The notes under the pieces: model-generated | The model's input: the letters and a program-made list of their open reading frames with translations, nothing else | What the model was told of the DNA's origin: nothing | Databases searched by the model: none | Position numbers and translations under genes: made by a program | In this document: piece after piece, positions 44,583 through 53,059 of the stretch | Numbering within the stretch: position 1 is the stretch's first letter | Layout of the letters: every line of letters starts with the position of its first letter | Assembly: GCF_001870905.1 (NCBI RefSeq) | Contig: NZ_LNDC01000140.1 | Location: 1-64,000 of the forward strand | Source: Geitlerinema sp. PCC 9228 | Lineage (GTDB): Bacteria; Cyanobacteriota; Cyanobacteriia; Cyanobacteriales; PCC-9228 | DNA length: 64,000 nt | Reading direction: 5' to 3'

Positions 44583-45455
44583 ATGAGTAGCAGCGTTACT
44601 TCCCCTCAAACCCAAACCACCACCGGCGAACTTGCCCAAGAAAATCTCTTCGCCGAATTCATCCAAGAAACCATTGCCCTCAATCGCCGTTTGTTAATTC
44701 AATTAAAACGACGTCCGGCCACTTTAATTGCTGGTATCATTCAACCCCTGATGTGGTTGGTATTGTTCGGCGCTTTGTTCCAAAACATGCCGGAAGGTGT
44801 ATTTGGCGATCGTATCAACTATCCCCAATTTCTCGCCGCTGGCATTATTGTTTTTACCGCCTTTAGCGGCGCTTTAAATGCTGGTTTGCCGGTGATGTTC
44901 GACCGGGAATTTGGCTTTCTCAATCGCTTGTTGGTCGCTCCCCTGGCAACCCGTTTTTCCATTGTAATTGCCTCTGCTATTTATATTGTCGGCATTAGTT
45001 TCATTCAAACCGCTTTCATTATTGGCGCGGCGAGTTTTCTAGGCGCGGGATTGCCCAGTTTGTCGGGGTTGGGCATCATTGCCTTGGCGGTCTTTTTACT
45101 CGTTTTGGGGGTAACTGGCTTGAGTTTGGGGCTATCTTTTGCCCTTCCCGGTCACGTGGAGTTAATTGCGGTTATTTTTGTGACCAACTTGCCCTTGCTG
45201 TTTGCCAGCACAGCTTTGGCACCGCTATCGTTTATGCCCATCTGGTTGCAAGTTGTAGCTAGCCTCAATCCCCTCAGCTACGCCATCGAACCTATCCGCT
45301 ACGTTTACCTCTATCCCAATTGGAACTTAAGTGGCGTGGTCATGAACGCACCTTGGGGAGAGGTTACCTTTGGCGCTGCCTTGCTGGTTCTAGTAGGATT
45401 TGCCGCTGTGGCTTTATTGGTTATCCAACCGCTGCTACGGCGTCGCTTCGCCTAG
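44583..45455 (+). CDS. ABC-2 type permease (Ycf38-like)
   Basis: A 290-residue membrane subunit with six hydrophobic segments and the ABC-2 pattern: LIQLKRRPATLIAGIIQPLMWLVLFGALF, then FGFLNRLLVAPLATRFSIV (cytosolic coupling), LSLGLSFALPGHVELIAVIFVTNLPLLFASTALAPLSFMP and NPLSYAIEPIRY near the C-terminus. It pairs with the ATPase before it. It resembles the plastid Ycf38 permease. The exported substrate is unknown. Confidence 0.9.
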   Translation: MSSSVTSPQTQTTTGELAQENLFAEFIQETIALNRRLLIQLKRRPATLIAGIIQPLMWLVLFGALFQNMPEGVFGDRINYPQFLAAGIIVFTAFSGALNAGLPVMFDREFGFLNRLLVAPLATRFSIVIASAIYIVGISFIQTAFIIGAASFLGAGLPSLSGLGIIALAVFLLVLGVTGLSLGLSFALPGHVELIAVIFVTNLPLLFASTALAPLSFMPIWLQVVASLNPLSYAIEPIRYVYLYPNWNLSGVVMNAPWGEVTFGAALLVLVGFAAVALLVIQPLLRRRFA

Positions 45456-45480
45456 GATAGGATTGAGCTACATTAGAAGA

Positions 45481-45525
45481 TATCCCAAGGAGTAGGCGAT
45501 GTTCTGTTGCTTGCTCCTGGGGATA
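45481..45525 (+). terminator. Long hairpin after the permease gene
   Basis: TATCCC-A-AGGAG (45481-45492) pairs with CTCCT-G-GGGATA (45514-45525), one A-G mismatch, loop of 21 bases. No T-run follows, so it may be a processed or attenuator-like structure rather than a simple terminator, lying between the permease and the small secreted protein gene. Confidence 0.45.
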
Positions 45526-45557
45526 GCACCTTCTGTCAATATTTTCCGGAGAAGTCT

Positions 45558-45914
45558 ATGAAGTACGCAATCGTTCCTTGGGTGGTAGCATTGGCAAGTT
45601 GTTCGTTGCCTCTGTTTGCCACCACCAGCCATGCCGAACCCACAGTAACTGAAGAAAATCGCCCCAGTTTTCTAGAACCAAACCAATATATCAATCCTGC
45701 CGAACAAAGAAATGGTGGTTTTGATATGCTCGATATTATCCACCAGGTAAATTTGGGCGGTGGCATGACGTTCCAGGAATATCATAATTCCCAGCAGGAA
45801 AATCTCAGCGAAGCTGTTCGACAGTTTCACCAGCAACGGCAGCAAATGATGCAACCACCACAGCCAAACCAAATTCAGTTGCCGGTTGATGAGACCGTCA
45901 GCACCCCGCAGTAG
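45558..45914 (+). CDS. Small secreted hypothetical protein
   Basis: A 118-residue protein with a signal peptide (MKYAIVPWVVALASCSLPLFATTSHAEP, probable cleavage after SHA) and a Gln-rich C-terminal half (EYHNSQQENLSEAVRQFHQQ). GGAG seven bases before ATG 45558 fixes the start. No family recognised. The final five codons and the TAG lie in a transposon-like repeat that begins at about 45898, so the native C-terminus has been replaced or trimmed. Probably a periplasmic protein of unknown role. Confidence 0.65.
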   Translation: MKYAIVPWVVALASCSLPLFATTSHAEPTVTEENRPSFLEPNQYINPAEQRNGGFDMLDIIHQVNLGGGMTFQEYHNSQQENLSEAVRQFHQQRQQMMQPPQPNQIQLPVDETVSTPQ

Positions 45915-46202
45915 CGAGAGGAGGCTTCGTGCCTGTTATCTTTAGGTAACTGACCAGCCTCAGCCCTTTGGGGGCTATGTTATTGGCAAGTGTTCAAGTT
46001 CTTACCTTGGGATGCGACGCCACTCCCATGCTCTAGAACCGAGCAGTTAATTGGATCGGGGGGAAAACAGTGCTGCCTCCGATCGTACCGACCAAACTGT
46101 ACCTCTTTTCGTTCTCCCCCTTGGTGGGGAAGGCGACTAAAGTCGCCGTTCGTTTTTCCTCCCGGCGCTCAAGCGACAGGGCTTCCAAATGTATCGAGGA
46201 TT
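45898..46202 (-). mobile_element. Non-autonomous IS200/IS605-like 3'-end element (copy B)
   Basis: About 305 bases that are the inverted counterpart of copy A at 23700-24091. The tnpB-tail-like part (reading LEALSLERREEKRTATLVAF) is near-identical over 110 bases; the other end has the same GGGCTGAGGCTGGTCAG and GCGGGGTGCTGAC sequence. It lacks the 70-base insert of copy A. One end lies in the 3' end of the preceding gene, the other about 80 bases before a possible small membrane ORF. Confidence 0.6.
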
Positions 46203-46282
46203 TATGTGACGGATGGCGCGTCATAGATAACTGTGGTTGCCTGTTTTATTGGGGATGGCTGAAATTGGTTGGAAAATGCGAT

Positions 46283-46393
46283 GTGAAGGCGGCCATCCCT
46301 CTTTTTATGGGTTTGTTTGTGTTAGGTTGGCTTTATGGCTATCTCGCTACGTTCTTTCCAATTGCGCAGGAAAGCAATGAACGGTATCAATGA
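46283..46393 (+). CDS. Possible 36-residue single-span membrane protein
   Basis: From GTG at 46283 the product is KAAIPLFMGLFVLGWLYGYLATFF followed by PIAQESNERYQ: one membrane helix and a short polar tail. Its TGA overlaps the ATG of the pyruvyl transferase gene (ATGA), a classic coupling arrangement. It could be a small membrane partner or anchor, or merely the 3' relic of a gene cut by the adjacent mobile element. No homologue is known to me. Confidence 0.4.
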   Translation: MKAAIPLFMGLFVLGWLYGYLATFFPIAQESNERYQ

Positions 46394-47532
46394 ATTTAAA
46401 AAATAATCTCCCGTTGGAAACCCCTCAAGACCTCAAACGATCCTTACATCAAGCGCTTGCCAATATCCCCAACTTCAAGCGCTGTGCTTTGCTCGATTAT
46501 CCTTCCCATTTAAATATTGGGGACCATCTTATTTGGTTGGGCAGCATTTTTTATATTACTCAAACTCGTCAAGCACAGATAGATTATGTATCTCCAATGG
46601 GAAAAGATTTTTCTGCAAAGGAGTTTGCCGGACTTTCTAAGGAAGGACCTATTTTTTTACATGGTGGGGGCAATTTTGGCGATTTTTGGCCGGGATATCA
46701 AAACTTTCGCGAAAAAATTGTTAGCGAATATCAAGGGCGACCCATTGTTATTTTACCGCAAACCATTTATTTTTCCAGCGAAGCAGCCCTGGCGCGATCG
46801 GCAAAGATATTCAACCAACATCCCGATGTGACTATTTTTGCTAGGGACGATCGCAGTTTAGCGATCGCTCGGGAAGCTTTTTATAATTGTAAGCTTTACA
46901 AAGCACCGGATATGGCTTTTCAACTGGTTGGTCTTCCTAAAATCCCCCAAAAGCGCTCTCAGTCGCCTCGTATTCTTTATTTGTGTAGGACAGATGCGGA
47001 AATCAACGATCGCTTCCGACCAGAAAAATTAAAATTGGATGGTCTGGATGTCCAAGATTGGGTTTCTTATACTTGGATAACGAGAAAACCGGGAGATGGC
47101 ATTCGCATTCCTGGTTCGGTTCGTTTGACAAGGGAAGGCTGGCAGCGGGGGCTCAAAACGCCAAAAGAGTGGCTTTCCCGTCAAAATTGGAAATGGTTGC
47201 ATCCTTCTGGGTTGGTGTTTAACCAGGTTCACGCCTCGCACCTCCATCGGATTTCTTGGGAGTATATGCATAGTGGGATTTGGCAATTACAAGCCTACGA
47301 TTTGGTAATTACGAATCGCCTGCATGTACATATTTTATGTTTGATTTTGGATATTCCCCATATTTTGTTGCCTGGTTCTTATTATAAAATTCCTGCTTTT
47401 TACCAAACTTGGACCGAAAATATGCCTGCTTGCTGCTTGGTGGAAAATGTTGATGAAGTTTACGAGGCTGTGGAGGCGCTGAGGCAGAAATATCGTTCGC
47501 GGGCACTATCTTCTGAATTGGAGGTGGGATAG
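46390..47532 (+). CDS. Polysaccharide pyruvyl transferase family protein
   Basis: A 380-residue protein of the CsaB/WcaK family, which adds ketal-linked pyruvate to surface sugars. IFLHGGGNFGDFWPGYQ and IVILPQTIYF are the family blocks, with DVTIFARDDRSLAIA and DLVITNRLHVHILCLILDIPHILLP supplying the C-terminal active-site region. Its product would change charge and acidity of exopolysaccharide. The start codon overlaps a small membrane ORF; codon usage is AT-richer than neighbours in its first half, a hint of transfer, though this was judged by eye. Confidence 0.85.
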   Translation: MNLKNNLPLETPQDLKRSLHQALANIPNFKRCALLDYPSHLNIGDHLIWLGSIFYITQTRQAQIDYVSPMGKDFSAKEFAGLSKEGPIFLHGGGNFGDFWPGYQNFREKIVSEYQGRPIVILPQTIYFSSEAALARSAKIFNQHPDVTIFARDDRSLAIAREAFYNCKLYKAPDMAFQLVGLPKIPQKRSQSPRILYLCRTDAEINDRFRPEKLKLDGLDVQDWVSYTWITRKPGDGIRIPGSVRLTREGWQRGLKTPKEWLSRQNWKWLHPSGLVFNQVHASHLHRISWEYMHSGIWQLQAYDLVITNRLHVHILCLILDIPHILLPGSYYKIPAFYQTWTENMPACCLVENVDEVYEAVEALRQKYRSRALSSELEVG

Positions 47533-47550
47533 ATGGGAGGGGGATTTTTG

Positions 47551-47581
47551 TAGGGGCGCTCCGCAAAGCAAAAGCACCCCT
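47551..47581. terminator. Convergent hairpin
   Basis: AGGGG-C-GCT pairs with AGC-A-CCCCT around a 12-base loop in the short gap between the convergent pyruvyl transferase and DUF2470 genes. T-rich sequence follows on the plus strand only after a further 10 bases. It may terminate either transcript. Confidence 0.4.
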
Positions 47582-47639
47582 AACCAAGGGTTATTTTTCA
47601 GAAATTAATTCAATGCTGCTTGACGAGCCGGTTTTGATT

Positions 47640-47936
47640 TTAACTTGAAGAAGATTTCATGGCCGCCTTGGCTTGCTTGACCATGGCAATCAGGGTATGG
47701 TGAGCGTCTTCCGAATCTTCCAGGGTGCGTTCAAATTCTACGCGTATTGGTTTTGATTCGGAATCCATTTGGACTTGTAAATCCATGCCTTGCGGGTCGA
47801 TTTTCAGCATTTGCGCTGCCGTTGCTGCTTTCACCCCACCGAAATATTGCGCGTATAGGGTGATGGCATCGGCGTGGTCTTCGTTCATGTGCTTGCAAAT
47901 GCGATCGCTGATTTCGGGAGTCAGTGGGTCAGCCAT
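47640..47936 (-). CDS. DUF2470 domain protein
   Basis: A 98-residue protein that is a single DUF2470 domain: ICKHMNEDHADAITLYAQYFGG, LKIDPQGMDLQVQMDSESKPIRVEFE and HHTLIAMVKQA. The domain is often fused to FMN-binding split-barrel proteins and to haem-related proteins in plants and cyanobacteria, and some stand-alone copies exist. A haem or tetrapyrrole link is possible from family context only. Confidence 0.85.
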   Translation of the reverse strand: MADPLTPEISDRICKHMNEDHADAITLYAQYFGGVKAATAAQMLKIDPQGMDLQVQMDSESKPIRVEFERTLEDSEDAHHTLIAMVKQAKAAMKSSSS

Positions 47937-47974
47937 AAATCGTTCCTAACAGTTGGTCAACACATCAAAAACGT

Positions 47975-48082
47975 TTAATTTTTCTCTAGAAAAAACAGCG
48001 TCAATCGAATGACACTCGCTCCAATATAGGTTAGCAAAGCGATGCTAATGGCAATATTGAAAGCTTTTCGTAAGAAATCCAT
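47975..48082 (-). CDS. Possible 35-residue single-span membrane protein
   Basis: ATG 48082 to TAA 47975 encodes MDFLRKAFNIAISIALLTYI followed by GASVIRLTLFFLEKN: basic N-terminus, one 20-residue hydrophobic helix, charged C-terminus, as in small thylakoid or envelope subunits. No clear ribosome-binding site is seen, and a tnpB remnant lies just upstream, so it might be expressed from the DUF2470 side. It is not any Psb or Pet small subunit I know. Confidence 0.4.
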   Translation of the reverse strand: MDFLRKAFNIAISIALLTYIGASVIRLTLFFLEKN

Positions 48083-48117
48083 GAATTATGCCTTTGTGCT
48101 TGTTAAGGAATACATTG

Positions 48118-48413
48118 TATTTTGACACTGCGCGCTGGTCGCAGACGCGGATTCTTGCGGATGCTTCCTTCAGGGATTTGTCTTGCGGAAACAGGCTTTC
48201 GCCAGCTACCGTAGCGGACCAATCTCCGGAAGCGTTTCCTGTCTCACCAACAGAAGTTCCGGTGTGCCCCACCGTACTGAAAGCAAGTTCCCAAATCTTG
48301 CGCGCCGCATTTTCATCTCGATCCAACCAACACCCACAAGGCGCAAATGTGGGTACGTGTGGAAGGGGCGGTTCGCGAACCGCCCCTTCTTGCGAACTAT
48401 ATGGCTTCATCAA
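48118..48413 (-). pseudogene. tnpB (IS200/IS605 OrfB) C-terminal remnant
   Basis: The frame reads APCGCWLDRDENAARKIWEL followed by AFSTVGHTGT and GDWSATVAGESL, which is the zinc-finger end and RuvC-III motif (DRDxNAA) of TnpB followed by its typical TVGHTGT tail. The rest of the roughly 400-residue nuclease is gone. A 26-base perfect palindrome (48363-48388, AAGGGGCGG / CCGCCCCTT around TTCGCGAA) lies at the truncated 5' side. Frame downstream continues into unrelated sequence. Confidence 0.7.
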
Positions 48414-48496
48414 TGGCGCGGTATCGGTAGGGCTTTCCTTTTACTTTGAACTCAAGGGCGAGCATGGCTAGACATGGTACATGATTTTAAAAATCC

Positions 48497-48583
48497 TAGC
48501 ATAAATTTCAGGTTGACCGACGGCGGCGGGGCCACACGGGTCGCTTTTCATCCCTGCAGGGAAAGAAGCAAGGCTTTCAAGCT
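48497..48583 (-). repeat. tnpB-tail-like repeat, degenerate copy
   Basis: On the minus strand, TTGAAAGCC..GCAGGGATGAAAAGCGA and CCGCCGTC match the sequence over the PBP2 stop codon at 16258-16330. Together with the neighbouring tnpB remnant it shows at least two insertion events at this site. Confidence 0.45.
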
Positions 48584-48645
48584 CACGTCTTTTCTCGTAA
48601 TAGAACTGAAAGGCGATCGCTTTTGGAATTTTTTCTCCCAAATCT

Positions 48646-50838
48646 CTAATCGCGCCGCACCCCCCGATCCACCGTATCTACATTGCCAGAAAACGGGGTC
48701 GTGTTGCCAGTCCAGTTGAAATCGCTGATGCGCAAGTTAATTCCACCCACCTGCTGTTCTGGATTGAACCGCAGCGTAATGCCATAGGTACGGCGGTTGT
48801 ACTGCAAAATAAAATCGCTGCTAAACACCTCATTGGTATCCAAATTGATAGCTGCCTCCACCCCCAGGCGAAAAGGTCCGTAAATTTGCTGGGAAATCGC
48901 CAAATTCAGCACTTGCGTATCCACCAAGCGGTCGAAGAAAAACGGTGATTCCCCATCCAGCAAAACTTGGGAATACCCAATGCTAAATGCCGTATAATCC
49001 CAAAAATCCCGGGAGAAATGACCGAATTGACCCTGTAAAGTGATGCTGCCGGAGAGAGAATTTTGTTCGTCGCCGTTGCTGTAGGCGCTAGCAACCCCGC
49101 GAACGCTGGTAATTAAACGCACGTAAGGTACCACGGGAACTGGCGTGTAGCGCAATCCTGCTTCTGCGGTGGCTGGTAACGCTTCCCCCCTCCACAGGGA
49201 AAACGCGCGAGTGAGGGAAGCACTGGCTTGGTAGCGGGTGAGTTCCGTGCGGTCGTTTTCGCGAACGAAAAATGGTTCTAACAAATCCAAACGGTCGGTA
49301 TCTGCTTCGATGCGGTTGATGCTGCCTTGGTAGTTGAGGGTGATTCCCGTATTGCCGATCTCGATATTGGGAGAAAGCAACACTGCACCAATGCTTTGGT
49401 GAACCGTGCGAAATCCTAAAGATCCGTTAAACAAGCGATCGCGGAAACTGTATTCCCCCGATAGCAGGTGGTTGCCAATGCTTTGACGCAGGCGCAAACT
49501 ACCGCGAAACTCTTCTTCGTCGTTTAGTGCCAAACTGCTCAACTCTGCCGAACCTGCCAAAAAGGTGGTTGGCGTTATCGTGGCATCCAAAGAAGCCAGC
49601 AAGCCAAACTGGGAAGGATCGAGAAAACCGCCTTCCCCTTGAATGGCTCTCTGTACGAAAAATTGCGGGGTGAGGCTGAGGTTTATCTTTTCCCGAGAAA
49701 TGACCGAAAAATCCCGCTCTATAAATAAGCCACCGCGTTCGGTGCGGTCGAACCCAAACCGCACCAGAGGATCTTCTTGTTCTTCATTGATAACCACCCG
49801 TTCCCGCAGCAAAGGCAGGGTAAACCCGCGGTCGAAAACTAGACGTGGATTTTCAGCGCGCAATTCCGTTGCCCCATTTTCCAATGGTCGGGTTCTGGCT
49901 TCGCTGGCTTTCAGCTGCAACTCCGGTGGGGAAAACGGATCGTTGGTAAAGCTAATGTCGGTGGCTTGCCACCCTTCGGGGGTGACTTGTAGCTGTTCGG
50001 CTTCAAAGCGAACTTGGGTAAATCCGCCTGATTGGGTATCGGGGGAAGCCACGCCGGTAGCACCAGTGCCAACGCCCACATCCACCCCTAAATTAGCACC
50101 ACCGGCACCAGGGCTGACTTCCAACGGCTGCGTGGAGAAAACGCGATCGCTGAGGGGGGTATTGCTGGAAGAACTGGTGGTATTGGCGGGTGAGGTAGGA
50201 GCAAAATCCTGTTGGGCAGAAGGCAGAAAAATGGTACCCCGGGCTTGTTGGATGGTGCCGGTTTCCCTTGCCAAATCGTAGCGCATGCGATCGCCAAATA
50301 GTTTTTGCCTGCCCGATTGGTAAGCCACATCCCCCTGGGCTACGGCGGTGCGCGTTCGTAAATTTACCTGCAAGCGATCGGCGTTGAGAAGGGTTCCCCG
50401 GTAGCGCATGATGGCGTTGCCCTCTGCCGTAAATACTTGCTCTTGCTGGTTGAAGTTCTGGGTGTTGGCGGTGACGGTCAGGTCTTCGGTTACTGCGGTG
50501 GTGTTTCCCGAGGGGAGTTGGGGAACGCGAAAATCTTCGGCTTGGCTGTCGCGGAAAATGGGTGGCGGCGGGTTTGACGTTGGTTTGGGGAGGGGAACGT
50601 TAATGGGAATCCCTGCATCGGGGATTTGGGCTTGCAAGGGCGCAGTAACTGGCACCGGTGGCAACAAATTGGCAGGGTTGGGGGGTGGGTTGATGGTATC
50701 CGGTGCGATCGCTTGGGGAAGTTGGGTTTGACCGGTGCGATCGCTGTCAAACCGAAAAGAAGATGGCTGGGAGGTGGGTTGGGGATCGGCTACGAGAATT
50801 TGGGGTGGTTCTGGCGGTGGTGGTACTGGATAGGGCAT
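48646..50838 (-). CDS. DUF3769 outer-membrane protein (LptD-like)
   Basis: A 730-residue protein with a Pro-rich N-terminus, an OstA-like beta-jellyroll domain (TEDLTVTANTQNFNQQEQVF, YRGTLLNADRLQVNLRTRTAVAQGDV, about residues 115-205), a low-complexity linker and a long C-terminal half of amphipathic beta strands ending in FRLGVEAAINLDTNEVFSSD and FNPEQQVGGINLRISDFNW, as expected for an outer-membrane barrel. DUF3769 proteins are the cyanobacterial counterpart of LptD, which inserts lipopolysaccharide. I see no normal signal peptide at the ATG 50838; export may need a start further upstream or a different signal. Confidence 0.8.
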   Translation of the reverse strand: MPYPVPPPPEPPQILVADPQPTSQPSSFRFDSDRTGQTQLPQAIAPDTINPPPNPANLLPPVPVTAPLQAQIPDAGIPINVPLPKPTSNPPPPIFRDSQAEDFRVPQLPSGNTTAVTEDLTVTANTQNFNQQEQVFTAEGNAIMRYRGTLLNADRLQVNLRTRTAVAQGDVAYQSGRQKLFGDRMRYDLARETGTIQQARGTIFLPSAQQDFAPTSPANTTSSSSNTPLSDRVFSTQPLEVSPGAGGANLGVDVGVGTGATGVASPDTQSGGFTQVRFEAEQLQVTPEGWQATDISFTNDPFSPPELQLKASEARTRPLENGATELRAENPRLVFDRGFTLPLLRERVVINEEQEDPLVRFGFDRTERGGLFIERDFSVISREKINLSLTPQFFVQRAIQGEGGFLDPSQFGLLASLDATITPTTFLAGSAELSSLALNDEEEFRGSLRLRQSIGNHLLSGEYSFRDRLFNGSLGFRTVHQSIGAVLLSPNIEIGNTGITLNYQGSINRIEADTDRLDLLEPFFVRENDRTELTRYQASASLTRAFSLWRGEALPATAEAGLRYTPVPVVPYVRLITSVRGVASAYSNGDEQNSLSGSITLQGQFGHFSRDFWDYTAFSIGYSQVLLDGESPFFFDRLVDTQVLNLAISQQIYGPFRLGVEAAINLDTNEVFSSDFILQYNRRTYGITLRFNPEQQVGGINLRISDFNWTGNTTPFSGNVDTVDRGVRRD

Positions 50839-50962
50839 ATTGACATCTTCTGGGACAATCTAACGCTTCCGGCAGCCCCCGTACATAGTTTCCCCAAGCA
50901 AAGCTTTGGGGATACCCAAAGGCATCCCCAAAACCCAATTTTAACCCAACAATGACCAGCGA

Positions 50963-51079
50963 TTATTCTAGGTCGCGTCGTTTGGGGTTGCGAGCAGGGT
51001 CGCCGGATAGAAATCCAAAGACAAACAGGCTAACGAAAAAAGCAACAACAATATAGACTACGATCTTTAGGGTTAACAT
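50963..51079 (-). CDS. psbI: Photosystem II reaction centre protein PsbI
   Basis: A 38-residue protein, [20 protein letters not shown] then [18 protein letters not shown], the single-span PsbI subunit that binds D1 near CP43 and helps assemble photosystem II. The sequence is unmistakable despite being too short for most gene callers. GGAG eight bases before ATG 51079 is a good ribosome-binding site. It lies alone between the DUF3769 gene and a large unknown, all on the minus strand. Confidence 0.95.
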   Translation of the reverse strand: MLTLKIVVYIVVAFFVSLFVFGFLSGDPARNPKRRDLE

Positions 51080-51268
51080 GGCGAATCTCCAACATGCAGA
51101 TATGAAAAACTGATGCTACAAACGAGGCATCTCAAACAGTTTTTATCTTAGCATTGCTAGCCATTTCCCACGAAATATTGAGGAAACAGCTCGGGTTGGC
51201 GATATCGCTGGTGGCGTTTCTTAACGACGTGCCCAGGGGCGTTGGTGGTTCCCAGCTTGTGCCTGTAG

Positions 51269-53059
51269 CTAGTTTTGCCATTGCTGCAGTTTCTGGCGGC
51301 ACCACTGCCAAATTTGATCCCACCAGGTTTCCAACCACAGCATAAATTGGTCCAATTTTTCCAGGATGATTTGCAAGGGATGGCGTTCGTAACCCAGAGA
51401 AATGGCTTCCGTGTCGATCCACTCCCCATCGGTGGTTTCCCACCAACCGGGATGGGAAGACAACTGGGAACTGGCAAAGTTGGGCGTTGGCTGGTGGTTG
51501 CTGGTTGTTTGGTGGTTGGGGGAACTTTCCACAACCGCGGCGGTGGGTGTGTCTTCCAGTTTGGTAATGCAATACGCCTTGGCTTTGCCGAACAGTTCCT
51601 CCATGGTCAGCCAGTTTTCGTTTTCCTGGATGCGTTCAAATTGAGGGTAGCGATAGGGGGGCAAGGTGCCAGCTTTCACGTTTTGCCACCACTGGAACAT
51701 GCGATCGCCCCAGGAAATGGGATCTCGATCTCCATCGGCAGCAGAAGCATGGGGCTGGGAATCGTCGGTTTCTGCATGGAGGCGACGGGCAAAAAAGTAA
51801 GCGATCGCAGTTTGAATTAACTCGTAAATATACTGCTGGGCTTGCGGGAATCGAGGAGGGTCTGCCAACGGCTGCCCCCAGTGAAATTGGATTTGATAGT
51901 GACGCCACTGGCGTGGTTCGTGCTGCAGCCAAGTACCACCCCGTTGAATTAAAACGGTACCCAAATCGCTACTGGGTGTCAAATCGCTGCTTTCTCTTTT
52001 CGCGATCGCGCATTCCAAAGCTGCCCCAAACCGCCGCCAAGTTTGCGGGGAATGGCAACAAACCCAGTCTAAAAATGCCATTTCCAGTGCTTTTTGGGGG
52101 TCGTTTTCCACGGGGAGATTCCCCGGTTGCCGTAGGGAGGGTAGGCTAGAGGGTTCCTGCTGTGCCACTAAGTTAGATTCGGAGAATAAATTAGCTTTGA
52201 CAGCTATGGGGCTGGTTTGCATCCACCCCCAAAGCCGTTCCCACCAGGAGTATTTCTGGGATGACGGTGCTTCCAGGGCAGCGGAGGTCACCGGAGCTAT
52301 TTCTCGACGGTGGTAGTGGCTGAGTTCTTTGGCAATACGCTGGCAAATGGCTTGTCGTTGCTGGGGGGAGAGGATATCTATAATTTCCTGTTCTGGCGTT
52401 ACCAGAACCAAAGTGCGGCGATCTCGCTGGGTAGCCACCGATTGAATGCTTTGGGAGGCGGGTAAGGGAATGGCCTCAATTTCTAACTCCCGGCGCTCGA
52501 GGTGGTAAAATAGCTGCTGTTGGGGCGTGGTATCGCTGGTGGCGGCTGTGGGTTGGCGATCGTTGCTGGCGTATTGATGCCACCAATGGCGCGATCGCAA
52601 AGTGTCTAGTATAGAGAATCGCTGGATCGTTTTTTCTATCCATGCAGGCAATCCCCGGGATTTTGGTAGAGAAGAGGTTGCTGGTTCTACTTCGGTAGCG
52701 GGTTCTGATTTGGCTTCGCTGGCTTCTTCTGGGGAAACAATGGCCGCGCCAATCGCCCCAAGCACTTGCTGGATGGGGGTATCGGTCGGAATTTGCTGGG
52801 TGGGGGAAGTTTCCTTCGCCGGGGAAAACGTGCCTTCCGGCGGTGTTGGTTGCTGTTTGGCGTGCAAGCGTTGGCGAACCACGCGGGTGCTTTGCAGGGC
52901 AACGTAGATGGGATACAGCAGCAGTTGCAGCCCCCAGCGGGAGGCTACTTTGGTTCGACGCCACAGCAATCCCAAGCCATCGCCCAACTGACGCGATCGC
53001 TTGGCGATAAAATTAAAGACGCGACTTTGATAAGGACCCGAAGAAGGATAGGAAGACAT
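51269..53059 (-). CDS. Large hypothetical protein, cyanobacterial
   Basis: A 596-residue soluble-looking protein with an amphipathic N-terminus (FNFIAKRSRQLGDGLGLLWRRTKVASRWGLQLLLYPIYVALQ, possibly membrane-associated), Pro/Glu-rich linkers, a segment LERRELEIEAIPLPASQSI, RRTLVLVTPEQEIIDILSPQQRQAICQRIAKELSHYHR, and many Trp-rich stretches near the C-terminus (WWETTDGEWIDTEAISLGYERHPLQIILEKLDQFMLWLETWWDQIW). No catalytic motif is apparent. I do not recognise the family; the pattern looks like a conserved cyanobacterial orphan with a membrane-surface role. Start ATG 53059. Confidence 0.7.
   Translation of the reverse strand: MSSYPSSGPYQSRVFNFIAKRSRQLGDGLGLLWRRTKVASRWGLQLLLYPIYVALQSTRVVRQRLHAKQQPTPPEGTFSPAKETSPTQQIPTDTPIQQVLGAIGAAIVSPEEASEAKSEPATEVEPATSSLPKSRGLPAWIEKTIQRFSILDTLRSRHWWHQYASNDRQPTAATSDTTPQQQLFYHLERRELEIEAIPLPASQSIQSVATQRDRRTLVLVTPEQEIIDILSPQQRQAICQRIAKELSHYHRREIAPVTSAALEAPSSQKYSWWERLWGWMQTSPIAVKANLFSESNLVAQQEPSSLPSLRQPGNLPVENDPQKALEMAFLDWVCCHSPQTWRRFGAALECAIAKRESSDLTPSSDLGTVLIQRGGTWLQHEPRQWRHYQIQFHWGQPLADPPRFPQAQQYIYELIQTAIAYFFARRLHAETDDSQPHASAADGDRDPISWGDRMFQWWQNVKAGTLPPYRYPQFERIQENENWLTMEELFGKAKAYCITKLEDTPTAAVVESSPNHQTTSNHQPTPNFASSQLSSHPGWWETTDGEWIDTEAISLGYERHPLQIILEKLDQFMLWLETWWDQIWQWCRQKLQQWQN

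Noticed and set aside
45507-45557. Upstream start for the small secreted protein
   Set aside because: The extension would place 17 polar residues before the signal peptide and reads through a hairpin; GGAG supports ATG 45558.
46033-46224. Minus-strand frame reading MTRHPSHKSSIHLEALSLERREEK
   Set aside because: This is the tnpB-tail-like part of the repeat (also readable at 23700), not an independent gene.
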